Shown: positions 23,230-34,187 of the stretch, piece after piece
Numbering within the stretch: position 1 is the first letter of the stretch
Layout: the number at the start of each line of letters is the position of its first letter
Assembly (NCBI GenBank): GCA_944474755.1
Contig: OX104123.1
Span: forward strand, 66,023,898 to 66,087,897
Length of the DNA stretch: 64,000 bases
Reading direction: 5' to 3'
DNA from: Limnoperna fortunei
Lineage: Eukaryota; Mollusca; Bivalvia; Mytilida; Modiolidae
The notes under the pieces: model-generated
What the model was told of the DNA's origin: nothing
Database searches by the model: none
What the model saw: only the letters and a program-made list of their open reading frames with translations
Position numbers and translations under genes: made by a program

Positions 23230-25121
23230 TCAATGTATTAATTACATGTGCAATCAACGGATATTATAATGTCGAATAATAAGCCATAAAATGTACAAGT
23301 CTTTTAATGCTGTCATACTTATCCACAAGGACCTGAAAAAGCAGTAAATACCCAAGGTTCGAATATGTTATAAAAACTTCGTAATAATCTTTGTGAAAAC
23401 TGTTGGGAGCCCAAGGAATTAAAAAAGTAAACAGTTTACCTTTCCATAAAAGTTTCAATATTTTTTGCACGATTTATGTATTAAAAGTGAAAAATACAAG
23501 TCAATCAAGTTTACACTTGTAAGGAAGATATTTTTAGAAATGCAACTTTGTACAAAACAAAAGTTTCTTGTTTATATTGATGATACTGAACACGGATATT
23601 AATTTTTTCTAATTTATAACTGGTCTAAATTTGACATAATTTTTCTGTTTAAATCAAACGTATACTAGAAATAAATATATCAACTTCTTGGGTTAAAGGT
23701 TAAACAGTCTTTTCCAATCATAAATCTTAAATTTTTAATCTCTATAACTTGAAATTTCTTCACTATTAAACAGTCACATTTGGATACCTTTTTTTGCATG
23801 TGTATTTGTAAGAATCCAAGTCGTAAGTAACAGCTTTTAACGGAAGATAAATTAAACATCAAATTTAAATCATGGGTAACATAAAATTCGCCAGTAGTCT
23901 GGACAATACGGAACGAAAGAACTCTTTTTGAATGCTAGACATTTGACAAAACGACTTGCAGCGATCTCGCATCTTGAAATATCATCTAATTAGTCGTTCA
24001 TACTGTCTCACACGAAGACTGTAACGCGGCAAAATTGACGTTGTGCTCTTCCAGACCACAGCTTGACTCCTCACAATTCGTACTTGATAATCTGCATACG
24101 TTGCATCTCGTTTCCGGTGCACAAGCATCACAAAGAATATTATATGGTATTGGGTTTGTATCTCTCCTTACAAGATTTTAAGTCGTCTTGTGTCGTTTCG
24201 AAATCGTAAAATAATTTGGGGGTGGGGGGCTTTTGTTTGTTTTCAAAAAGTCGACGTTGATAACACAAATGTTGATCCAAAAAATATTTTTTACATGTGT
24301 ATTCTGCACAAATTTTCTCTTTCTTATACTTTTTTACAAGTTCTACTTTGGTCTATTTTTTCTTATAAAAATTTGTCAACCTCATCTTATTTTTTTATAC
24401 TGTGTGCTACGTAGCATTCGTACGCTCGACAAGTTCTTTGACAATCAATAGTTAATTTGTAAATGTATCTCTACAAGACACGTTATACACTCGTTTCACC
24501 CGAGTCTTTTCCTTTGTTTTAAGGTTCTAGACATGTCTCGCAGACATATCCATATCCAAAGAATCCGTTCATGCTTCCGATACCACCGAAATGTCCAATT
24601 TAGTCCGTTGACGTCATGTATAGATACAGGTTGGTCTATCATGATTTTTGGCAATTAGACATTTGTTTAATAACTTGGGGGATAACACCAGGATGTTTAC
24701 GTCCAAAAAAGATCTTCAAATGTTTTATGTCTGATAAAACTAATGGTCTATCGATTGGAACTCCCGCTTCCCTACACAAGGTAACAGCCATGTTTAAGCA
24801 TGACTTTTTACAGTATTATCCCCGACATGCGTATAAAAACTCTTTGTCGTTTTTCTGTGTTTAATGACTTTCATCGTGGTATTCATCGATGAATGATTTT
24901 TCTCCGTTATTCTTTTCCATTCGTCTAAGGGTACAATTGTGCAATGCTTCAAAAAGCATCTCCCAATGGCCAACGTCATGCAAAGCTGATCGTCATTGGA
25001 TACTTTCAATAAAGACTTTTGAAGATATATTGAGTTTTGTTGACCGATTAATCTGATTATATGGGTAGGCCCGGAACCATTAGGGATGTCTATATTTCCT
25101 ATAGTTACCTCCTTTTTAGAG
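23230..25121 (-). pseudogene. Polinton/Maverick-type DNA polymerase B, decayed N-terminal part
   Basis: Minus-strand frames, broken many times, keep an order of landmarks typical of the protein-primed PolB of Polintons: NDDQLCMTLAIGRCF near 24995, CREAGVPIDRPLVLSDI near 24750, HFGGIGSMNGFFGYGYVC..C near 24580, further Cys/His pairs to about 24400, and a KGKLFTFLIPW block near 23430 like the usual 'KGyFPh.fN'. Such polymerases replicate large virus-like DNA transposons. Palm motifs are not visible, and more than ten stops or shifts make it dead. The upstream edge is cut by LINE B at 25122. Assignment is by remembered motif order. Confidence 0.5.
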
Positions 25122-26004
25122 ACCCCGTGTGGGACCCGGGGCACAGGAGAATAGGCCCACGGCTTCCTCAGCCTGCAGTAAGAGTCTGCTAACAGAGGCA
25201 ACACTTGCCGTGTGTTGCGACCCGTGTCGATTACAGGACGGGATTTCGGTAGGCCGGGTAAACGGTCCCGATAACCTGCTGAACCCTTACTTTTTCTAGA
25301 CGGGAAATCAAGTTAGCCCTGACTTCGATGAATCGGCATGTCACGTCTTGCCCTTTGTGAATCCTTCTCATTTTAGCTTTTCTATTACATTTATTTCTTT
25401 TCAAACTATTCCATGAAATGTACTAACCAGTTGATAGACAGCTTCCTTTAAGGATTCACAAAGAAGGCGGTGGCTGAAGGGCAAAGCTTCCTCAGCTTTA
25501 TAGAGGCGACATGTTTGCCGTGTGTTGCAACCCGTGATGGTGGAGGAAGGGATCCTGGTGGTTGAGAGATCACTCTCTGGTGCATCCATTAGTGCGGGTC
25601 ATCGGGTTTGATTTTCAATACAGCACTTTGGCCCTGACTTCAACTAGACGGGAGACCAGATGGACCCGGTTCGGTCAATCGGCTGGTCATGCCGAGCCCT
25701 TAACAAGCTTGTCGTCATTCTTCTTGTCACTTGATTTTATCTTGTGTATCCTACTACAAAAGTTGTTCAGTAACAGGCTGTTAAGAAGGCGGTGGGTCAT
25801 GGGTCAATCAAGTAGACAGAGTTTCGAACTGTTGTATCGCCAGGTAACCCCGGGCACGAGTTCATGCGAAATTCGTCTGTTTGAGTATACCACCCTTGGA
25901 ACACCTGATGCTTTATGCTGGAGATCCACAGACTCTAGGCATCGCCCATGTTGGCACTCCGTGATGGGTGGGTGACAAGGGTGGTGAACCGCAATTTTCT
26001 AATC

Positions 26005-27361
26005 ATGGCTTCCGAAACACCCCCTTTAACACAAAAAGGTCCAAAAAAAAGAAAAAATGATTTCCCTCTCGAAGATTTGGTTGTAGAAGAAAGTTGGCCT
26101 AAATTTATTGTAGTATCTAGTAAAGACCCAACTAAACCTTTGGCAAAAGTATCTCCATTCATCATTGAAAAATCTATCAAGGGTTGTGCAGGAGACGTTA
26201 AAACGTCACCAAAATGAAGTCCGGTTCCCTGATAATAGAATGCAGTAGTAAACAACAATCGCTGAATTGACTCAAACTTTCCAAAATTGTAGATTTAGAT
26301 ATAACTAGCTCACCAAACAGAACGTTAAACTCGAGTCAAGGGATTATTCGCTATCGAGGTGAAGATCTCTCGGAATTATCAGATGATGAAATCTGTTTAG
26401 AACTAGAGCCTGAGGGTGTAACAAAAGTGAAAAGATTTATTGCTAACAGACAGGGTGTTCAGTTTTACCTGAACACCTTTCTGTTGAATTTCAATTCACC
26501 CACTGTCCCCGAGTCAATCAAGATTGGTCTCTACAAAATTAAAGTCAGCGCATACATATCCAACCCGGTGCGCTGCTTTAAGTGTCAAAAGTTCGGTCAT
26601 GGAAAGGGACAGTGCAGAGGTCACCTGGTTTGTTTTAAATGTGCAGAAGAAGGACATGATGGCTTTACCTGCACTAAAACTCCAAAGTGTGCCAATTGCG
26701 GTGAAGCTCACATGTCCTCATCCAAGGATTGTGAACATTTTAAAAAAGAAAAAGAAATACAAAAATTAAAAACTGAAAAGACCATCTCATACCCTGAGGC
26801 TCGTCGTCTGTATAATACCATGAATAATCTCTCGTCTCCTGCATCAACGTCATACGCCAGTGTGGCCAAACGCGTTCTCACTTCAGTTGAAACGGAGACA
26901 ATCATCACCTGGCCTATTGACAAACAGGAACCTTCAAAATTACCAGTTACAATAACAGACAAAATCATCATCTTCTCAAACTGCTACGTCTTCAGCACCC
27001 TCTCAAACTGCTACGTCTTCAGCACCCTCTCCATCTGCTACGTCTTCAGCACCATCTCAATCCTCAACCAAATCTTCAAGCAGCCCACCAAAAAATTCAA
27101 AAAATACCAACCCCAATTTAAATTCTTCTAACTCAAAATAAAAAATCAAATCAAAAAGGAGATCGAACTCCAAAACTGCTGCGGGATCCCATCAAGGTCC
27201 ACAACAGGTTTGGAAGTCTAGATAATCTAGACACTACTATCTGGGGCGATCCCATGGATACATTACCCCTAGATACTGGATCTAAAAGTAGATCCCCCAG
27301 CAGAAACCGGCAGAATAGCCCCAAAAAAACTGTCAACTATTCCCATATTCGCAGACCATAA
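26005..27361 (+). pseudogene. LINE B ORF1, broken
   Basis: The ATG at 26005 is followed by PKKRKND, a monopartite-NLS-like stretch. A single A is lost near 26203 (shift) and a TGA appears near 26267. The later part (26427-27131) keeps all three CCHC knuckles (26571-26735). A micro-inversion changes QVKLN to QFYLN. Part of the Ser-rich repeat region is deleted near 26968. The end overlaps the ORF2 ATG in TAATG (27359-27363). Confidence 0.88.
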
Positions 27362-29787
27362 TGGGTACAATAATACAATGGAATTGTCGAGGTCTTAAGA
27401 TTAATTTTCTTACATTATTAGTTCAAGCCTTTCTTCCTGTTGCATTTTGCCTCCAAGAATCCCACCTAAAACGAAGTGATAACATATCTTTAAAAAATTA
27501 CTCTATATACAGCACATATGTAGATGAGAATGATAGAGCTGCTGGCGGCTCTACCATTCTTGTAAAAGATCAAGTTCTACATAGCCCTGTAGACCTCAAC
27601 ACTGATCTTCAGGCGATTGCTGTTAGAATATCTTTAGACAAAACAATTACTTTATGCTCTCTGTATATCTCTCCGAATTCTTCATTAAATTTAAATCAGT
27701 TGAAACATCTTACTGATCAGCTTCCGGCCCCTTATATATTACTTGGGGACTTAAACGGACACAACCCTTTATGGGGCAGCAACACAATAAACGATAAAGG
27801 TAAAATTATCGAAGGCTTAATGAATCAGGAGGATCTGTGTATTTTTAATGATGGAACCAATACTTATTTACATCCTGGGAATGGATCATATTCGGCTATT
27901 GATCTTACAATAGCAGATCCTTCTCTGTTGCTCGATGTCTCATGGAAAGTCCATGACGATCTCTGTGGCAGTGATCACTTTCCTATTATCTTGGAATCTT
28001 TACACTCTTCAAACATCGAAAGAATCGCTCGGTATAAATTTGGCAAGGCCAATTGGCCTCTATTTGAACAACTCTGTATAGAGCGACTTAACTCGGACGT
28101 TTTTGAAGCTGTTTCTGATCCAATTTTAAAATTCAATGAAACACTTATTTCAATTGCTGATGAAACAATTCCTAAGCCCTCGACAAATCCAAAACATCCT
28201 AGTAAACCATGGTTCGATGACAGCTGTGAGGACGCTATTAAAGACCGGAAAAAGGCCGAACGGCGCTTTAATAAACATCCAACTCAAAATAATCTTAACC
28301 ATTTCCGAATTTTTCGAGCGAAAGCTCGCAGGGTAACGACACAAAGACGACGCACCTCTTGGCGTAACGTTGTTTCTAAACAAAATAACCATACCCCTAT
28401 GAATAAAATTTGGAACATGATTCGTAAAATTAAAGGTAAAAACAGTAAAACAAATGTCCATCATTTAAAGGATGGACAAGACTTGTTAACATCAGAGTCA
28501 GATATATCTAATAAATTGGCCGAAACATTTGCAAAACACTCGTCCGCTGGAAATTATCATCCGGATTTTCAGCGTATCAAACTCAAAAAGAAAAATCAAA
28601 ACTTAATTTCCAGTCAAAAAATTTGGAAGATTACAATACACCTTTTTCTTTGGAAGAGCTAAAAACTTCTTTGAACAAATCTCACGACACAGCATGTGGT
28701 CCAGATGACATCCATTACCAACTTCTCAAACATCTGCCACAATCTTCTCTCCAATGCCTTCTGAATCTTCTTAACAACATTTGGGAAACTTACCATCTAT
28801 ATGGAAAATGGCCACTGTTGTGCCTATTCCAAAGCCAGGAAAAGATCACTCGGAAGCGTCCAACTATCGCCCTATAGCACTCACAAGCTGTCTTTGTAAA
28901 ACCCTGGAAAGGATGATCAGTGATCGCCTTGTCTGGTTTTTAGAATCCAACAATCTACTTTCTAATGTTTAGTGTGGTTTTAGACAAGGGCGAACTACCC
29001 TAGATCATCTTGTACGTTTCGAAACGTATATTCGAAACGCCTTGCAAAAAATGAGCATGTTGTGTCTATCTTTTTCGATTTAGAAAAAGCGTATGACACA
29101 ACATGGAAATATGGTATTTTAAAAGATCTTTTTGATATGGGGTTGAAAGGTAGACTTCCTACCTTTATTTCAAACTTTTTATCTGACAGAAAATTTAAAG
29201 TTAGGGTCAATTCTACTTTATCTGACCCATTTGAACAGGAAATGGGTGTTCCTCATGGAAAAACTCTGCAAAAACTGTTGGAATGCATTTTTGTAATAAA
29301 CGAAAGATGCATCCTGACCCCGAATTAAAATTATATAATAGTCCTATCAAAATTGTAAAAGAAACTACTTTTCTTGGTCTCATATTTGATTCTAGGCTAA
29401 TCTTTCTACCCCATATCAAAATGTTAAATAAAAATGAATGCCTTAAAGCATTAGATATTTTAAAAGTCGTATCCAGTACCGACTGGGGTGCTGAGTGCGA
29501 TGTTTTACTGAATCTTTACAGATCGCTGGTTCGATCGAAATTGGATTACGGTTGCTTTATTTATGGTCCTGCTCGCAAGTCGTATGTCAAAATCCTTGAT
29601 ACTATACACCATCAGGGATTGCGACTATGTCTTTGAGCTTTTAGAACCACACCTGTAAATAGTTTATATGTAGAAGCAAACGAGCCTTCTTTGTATCAAA
29701 GAAGAGTTAAGCTCGCTTTGCAATATGCAACCAAATTGAAGGCGTATCCTGGCAACCCGGCCCACGACTGTGTTTTCAAACCTCTTT
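27361..29787 (+). pseudogene. LINE B ORF2, broken and truncated
   Basis: The endonuclease part is open from 27361 to 28662 (433 codons; GDLNGH replaces the usual GDFNGH). Then come a frameshift near 28590, a short deletion near 28790 (WETGDL region), a stop near 28970, a missing base near 29045, and a ~220-bp deletion removing the YVDD active site. Similarity ends after CVFKPL. It cannot make an active RT. Confidence 0.9.
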
Positions 29788-30543
29788 TTGCGGATGTACG
29801 TAATCTCCTTGCACATCGCCCCCTCCGGATTCAACTGTCGGTAATCGAACTAGTGCTCGTGTTTGGTAAAGAATCAATGTCTACATCGGTCATCATCGGA
29901 GCAACAGTTAAGTGAGTTGCATGAACTTAATCATTCAAGTCGAAATAACAACTATTTGTATTGTCGTAAGAAATATTTTCCAAAGGCGTCATCGCTGTAT
30001 AATCAGAAATGACTGTCTTTGTCGACGTTACGTTTGTCATTTTGGAATTCACGATTTCGTCGAATTACTCGTGAGTAGTCTCGTGTTGTTGTAATTCAGA
30101 CTCTAAGTAAATGTTACATTACATTGTTTGCACGTTAACCATGCATTCAATCTGTCAATGACTGCATCGTCGCATAACGTTGTTCTCTACTGCCCATTGT
30201 GTTAAGGAAGGTACGTCGGCAATTGTGTTTATAGTCTTACGAATGATTACATCTCTTTTTTGTTGAACAAAGGGATGCGTTATTAATTCATTTTCTAATA
30301 TCCATGAAAAAAATTCATCGTGCGTTTCGACAGAGTTTTAAATGTCCTTCAGGCTGATTCGTTTCCTTGTATCCATTTTTTTTTGTTTTCTATTTATAAA
30401 GAAAATTTTTGACGTTGCATTTGAGGGTACATCTTTTTAAAGGTGGTCAGGATAGATTACTTTTCTGATTGTAACTTTTTGCTTGTGTTTGAGCATTGTA
30501 AATGAGTGGTTGTGTGTCATTTTTGACTGTGTTTTATTACATG
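29788..30543. other. Flank 3' of LINE B; probably continues the Polinton relic
   Basis: On the minus strand, 29788-29840 ends in GDYVHPQ and is in a frame compatible with the PolB relic on the far side of LINE B. This suggests the LINE lies within one ancestral ORF. Beyond about 30070 nothing is recognisable. Confidence 0.35.
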
Positions 30544-31600
30544 AATGCTTCCGTTAGAAGATAATTGGTAGTCGCAAATGAATATAAGATTGATGTGTTC
30601 ATAAGAAAGTATATCGAAAATGGTGATAAAAATATCCAACTAAACAGGGAGTTAAACTCACTATGTCGAGATGGCTTATGCTTGAAATGAAGCAAGACGA
30701 GATCGACAGCATGTTCCATGACGGTCTAATGGATACACTGGACGATGATGAAGATAAATTATTCCATTTAGGTAGTGGGGTGTATGTCACCATAAGCGCA
30801 AATTTTCCCACAGTAGACATAAAACATTTCTGGAAACCCTCAGACTCGCTAAAACATGTGGCCACAAAAAGGGAGTCTCTTTAAATCAGCTTAAATAAGA
30901 AAAGCGACACAATGTAATGGATATAAGATATTTTGTCCCAGAACCTAATTCATCAGTAATATCTGAATACACACCTCATCCACAGGCCGATCTATTGTAT
31001 GAGTGTACACTATTTCAAGAGAAAGAAGAAGAAATGGAAGAAACGAGTCTAAACCAAGAAGGAAATCTAGAATTCGTGAAATCCTTTTGGGCTTCAACGA
31101 CAGACGATGACACTAATTGATGTGAAAATATATTATTCTTTGTCCTTACATATTATTCATATTTAAGTCATCGGTCTACTTATAGTTATTGTATGTATAC
31201 TCGTTTATGCAAATAATAACATAAATTTAGATGTTTTGAATTTTATCACACACATATATTTATTGTTCTTTAAACGATTTGATTGAGGCAGACATGCATG
31301 TCTTTCTATATCCATACACAATTAAAAACACGTGATTTTAATTGAGAAATTTACATTATACAAATACAAAACATTAAATTAATTTTTTTTTAATATGCAT
31401 ATCGTGTTGCCAACACGTTGTGGTATTTTTTTCCATGTTCAGTTTTTCTCTTTCACAGTCTATTATTGGTTGTAAAAACGCAATTTAAGATGTTCTATCC
31501 TTTTAATAACAATATCGTGATTTTTCTGAATTAAATCTCTCTCCATTTCATTTAAGGACGTCGAGTGAACTTCATCGATGTCACTAAAAAACCAAATAAT
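30544..31600 (+). repeat. Segmental duplication, copy 1
   Basis: From TGCTTCCGTTAGAAGATAATTGG (about 30544) to the MITE at 31605 this matches 40879-41428 joined to 63558-63933, with indels (for example about 31240-31320 is absent from copy 2). After the MITE the match continues (32308-32360 against 63938-64000). Copy 2 is split by Gypsy-1, so copy 1 serves as its empty site. Confidence 0.85.
30560..31120 (+). pseudogene. PC4/Sub1-like tandem domain, copy 1 (broken)
   Basis: Pieces in two frames resemble two successive p15/PC4 C-terminal (ssDNA-binding coactivator) domains. The first has VANEYKIDVFIRKY and SRWLMLEMKQDEID; the second has LFHLGSGVYVTISANFPTVDIKHFWKP then KKGVSLNQLK (frame-shifted near 30865). 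A TAA at about 30895 sits where the family usually has the Trp of 'GVSLxxxxW'. Acidic and FWASTTDDDTN residues follow to the stop at 31118-31120. A paralogue at 40880 shares the layout and a stop at the same codon. It could also be an exon remnant; no splice sites were established. Confidence 0.5.
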
Positions 31601-31604
31601 TTAA

Positions 31605-32303
31605 AGGTGTATTAAACGTCAAATTAGTAAAAAAAATCACTTATTAGAAACTTATGAAACGTGTAAATATATAAATAAAAAGAGCGTCCGCGTTTTTAAA
31701 AAGTACCAGTAACATCGTATTTTATAAATATTTGCTAAAATTCCATCGAGATTTTCTCGCGTTGATGATGACGACGCCATCTGTTTAATTTTCGGAAATA
31801 AACGACCTTGACCTCCGGAAAATACCGATCGCATTGTTTTTATCCTGATGGATTACGAGGTAAGAACGTGTATTGCTGTTTATTTAATTAATATCATTTG
31901 AAAAAGTTGTGAATCGTGATTAAAGTAATTTATTACTATGTCAATAGTCTTTGTTAATAATATTCAAGAAGTTAACGATCTCTAAATCGAGTTAATTAAA
32001 TGAAAATGCCATTTGCAAACATCGAATGAAGAATGGGGTACCACAAAGGGACTCGACATCTTCTCGGTATCAACTAACTGCGCATGCGTGACCTCGTACT
32101 TCGGGAGTTCATGTGAATGTTGGGCGGTTTACCTCCGAATTTTTGTCATCCACACAATAATTCAAAATAACCAAGAAAATTGTATTTTTACGATATTTAC
32201 AAGGGAAATGTCGCATTTTTTCTTACTATTTTATACAATATTTTTCAATTTCGATCTCATTATAAAGTTGAAAATTTTACAAATTTTGACGTTTAATACT
32301 GCT
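31605..32303. mobile_element. ~700-bp MITE with TTAA target duplication
   Basis: Termini AGGTGTATTAAACGTCAAA (left) and AGCAGTATTAAACGTCAAA (right, reverse complement) form terminal inverted repeats. TTAA flanks both sides (31601-31604, 32304-32307). The paralogous segment at 63931-63940 has a single TTAA and no insert, giving an exact empty site. TTAA targets are typical of piggyBac-type transposases; no transposase ORF is present. Confidence 0.85.
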
Positions 32304-32450
32304 TTAAGCGTATGTATGAAGCCTTCAATACTTATACATAGTTATATACAGTGAACTGATTATTTGCGGTGATCAAGAAATTCCTTATTTACGCTCATTA
32401 ATACAATATAAAAAAACTACTAAACATATATATCTTAAAATCAATTTCAT

Positions 32451-32454
<4 letters not shown>

Positions 32455-32506
<52 letters not shown>
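32455..32506. repeat. (TA)n microsatellite
   Basis: About 25 uninterrupted TA dinucleotides in AT-rich DNA. Confidence 0.95.
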
Positions 32507-32507
<1 letters not shown>

Positions 32508-33108
32508 TTCGTTTAAAAGACTGTACACCATCTGCGTTCTAATTCAATATACATGTATAACCCATATTTGTATTGTATTTTATACAACATGGATAACCTT
32601 GAAAGGTTTGCTTACACCAAATACTAATTGTGTATGATAGTATGAATTAAACTGAAGTCAAAAGTTGGTTGTACTACCCAGGAGTATCGCTATATATATC
32701 AGGCAAAAGATGGGTCAGTCAAACTGTCATTTATTTATTTTGTTTTATCTTTACTAATCATTAATAATCAATCTTAATTTGTATATTTTATTTTTCTTAT
32801 TGTTTCTTTATTATTGTAATTCCACTGCCCACTGTGGGCGCCGTGATTGGCAAATAAACAATTTGTTGTTGTTGTTGTAATTAACGAAACAATTTTTTGT
32901 TAGTGCTATTACACGAATGTACAGGTGTATAAGTAAGTAGCACTATTAATAAGGTTTCAATCAATATGGATGTATCTGATCTACAGTCCTAGAATTTTTC
33001 ATTATTCCTTTCGGAAATGATGTTCCCAATGTTTTTATCCAAACTCTTTCTCTTTCTCTGTTTGTCTGTCACCTTGGGTTATGGTCTATTTGGGTCTCCT
33101 TGAGTTCA
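32507..33108. other. Intergenic with a short (TTG)n-ending tail
   Basis: No ORF. About 32835-32877 (GTGGGCGCCGTGATTGG, CAAATAAACAA, then TTG repeats) looks like the 3' terminus of an unidentified retroelement. Nothing else is recognised. Confidence 0.35.
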
Positions 33109-33297
33109 TTAAAAAAATTCATTTATTACAGTGCCGTGCGTACGTAGATGTATATTTAGGGATAGGTTGAGTTGTGTCGCTTCTGGGTGTCCATTCATTC
33201 GTTTGCTGAACCTTTGCACAGACTCGCCAACATACTGGAGATGGCATATATCACACTGCAACAGGTATATGATATTCTCACTTTTCCAAATTGTTTG
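33109..33297 (-). pseudogene. Penelope-like element: GIY-YIG endonuclease part
   Basis: The minus strand encodes NIIYLLQCDICHLQYVGESV, QRFSKRMNGH and IHLRTHG. This is the C-terminal GIY-YIG nuclease of Penelope-like elements: IYLL and YVG with the CxxC between them, then the Arg-containing helix. The upstream part of the same relic continues beyond LINE C at 39395-39469 and 40012-40325. The LINE C target duplication marks the split. Confidence 0.75.
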
Positions 33298-34187
33298 ACC
33301 CCGTGTGGGACCCGGGGCACAGGAGAATAGGCCCACGGCTTCCTCAGCCTGCAGTAAGAGTCTGCTAACAGAGGCAACACCTGCCGTGTGTTGCGACCCG
33401 TGTCGATTATAGGACGGGATTTCAGTAGGCCGGGTAAACGGTCCCGATAACCTACTGAACCCTTACTTTTTCTAGACGGGAAATCGAGTTAGCCCTGACT
33501 TCGATGAATCGGCATGTCACGTCTTGCCCTTTGTGAATCCTTCTCATTTTAGCTTTTCTATTACTTTATTTCTTTTCAAACTATTCCATGAAATGTATTA
33601 ACCAGTTGATAGACAGCTTCCTTTAAGGATTCATAAAGAAGGCGGTGGCTGAAGGGCAAAGCTTCCTCAGCTTTATAGAGGCGACATGTTTGCCGTGTGT
33701 TGCAACCCGTGATGGTGGAGGAAGGGATCCTGGTGGTTGAGAGATCACTCTCTGCTGCATCCATTAGTGCGGGTCAGCGGGTTTGATTTTCAATACACCA
33801 CTTTGGCCCTGACTTCAACTAGACGGGAGACCGGATGGACCCGGTTCGGTCAATCGGCTGGTCATGCCGAGCCCTTAACAAGCTTGTCGTCATTCTTCTT
33901 GTCACTTGATTTTATCTTGTGTATCCTACTACAAAAGTTGTTCAGTAACAGGCTGTTAAGAAGGCGGTGGCTCATGGGTCAATCAAGTAGACAGAGTTTC
34001 GAACGGTTGTATCGCCAGGTAACCCCGGGCACGAGGCATGCGTTCATTGAGAAATTCGTCTGTTTGAGTATACCACCCTTGGAACACCTGAAGCTTTCTG
34101 CTGGAGATCCGCAGACTCTACGCATCGCCCATGTTGGCACTCCGTGGCGGGTGGGTGACAAGGGTGGTGAACCGCAATTTTCTAATC

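Larger units (their letters stand above)
25122..29787 (+). mobile_element. LINE copy B, 3'-truncated and multiply deleted
   Basis: The intact 5' end (CCCCGTGTGGG at 25123) is followed by ORF1 and ORF2 relics. Similarity stops abruptly at about 29787 inside ORF2, so RNase H, 3' UTR and tail are absent. Loss of the 3' end is unusual for target-primed insertion. The 5' flank and the sequence after the break both contain CTTTTT, a possible microhomology. Inside are a 12-bp micro-inversion (26460-26471), a ~220-bp deletion near 29256 and several frameshifts. Confidence 0.9.

Noticed and set aside
23680..24451. Short ORFs at 23680, 24190 and 24233 as independent genes
   Set aside because: They are low-complexity or overlap the decayed minus-strand polymerase relic; none shows a domain of its own.
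33195..33380. Minus-strand ORF running from the LINE C leader into the flank
   Set aside because: It crosses the LINE/Penelope junction and is a chance fusion; only the GIY-YIG frame is meaningful.
34131..34187. Extending LINE ORF1 upstream of the MAS start
   Set aside because: The upstream frame is open but starts at no shared ATG, and the conserved block begins at the MAS methionine in every copy.
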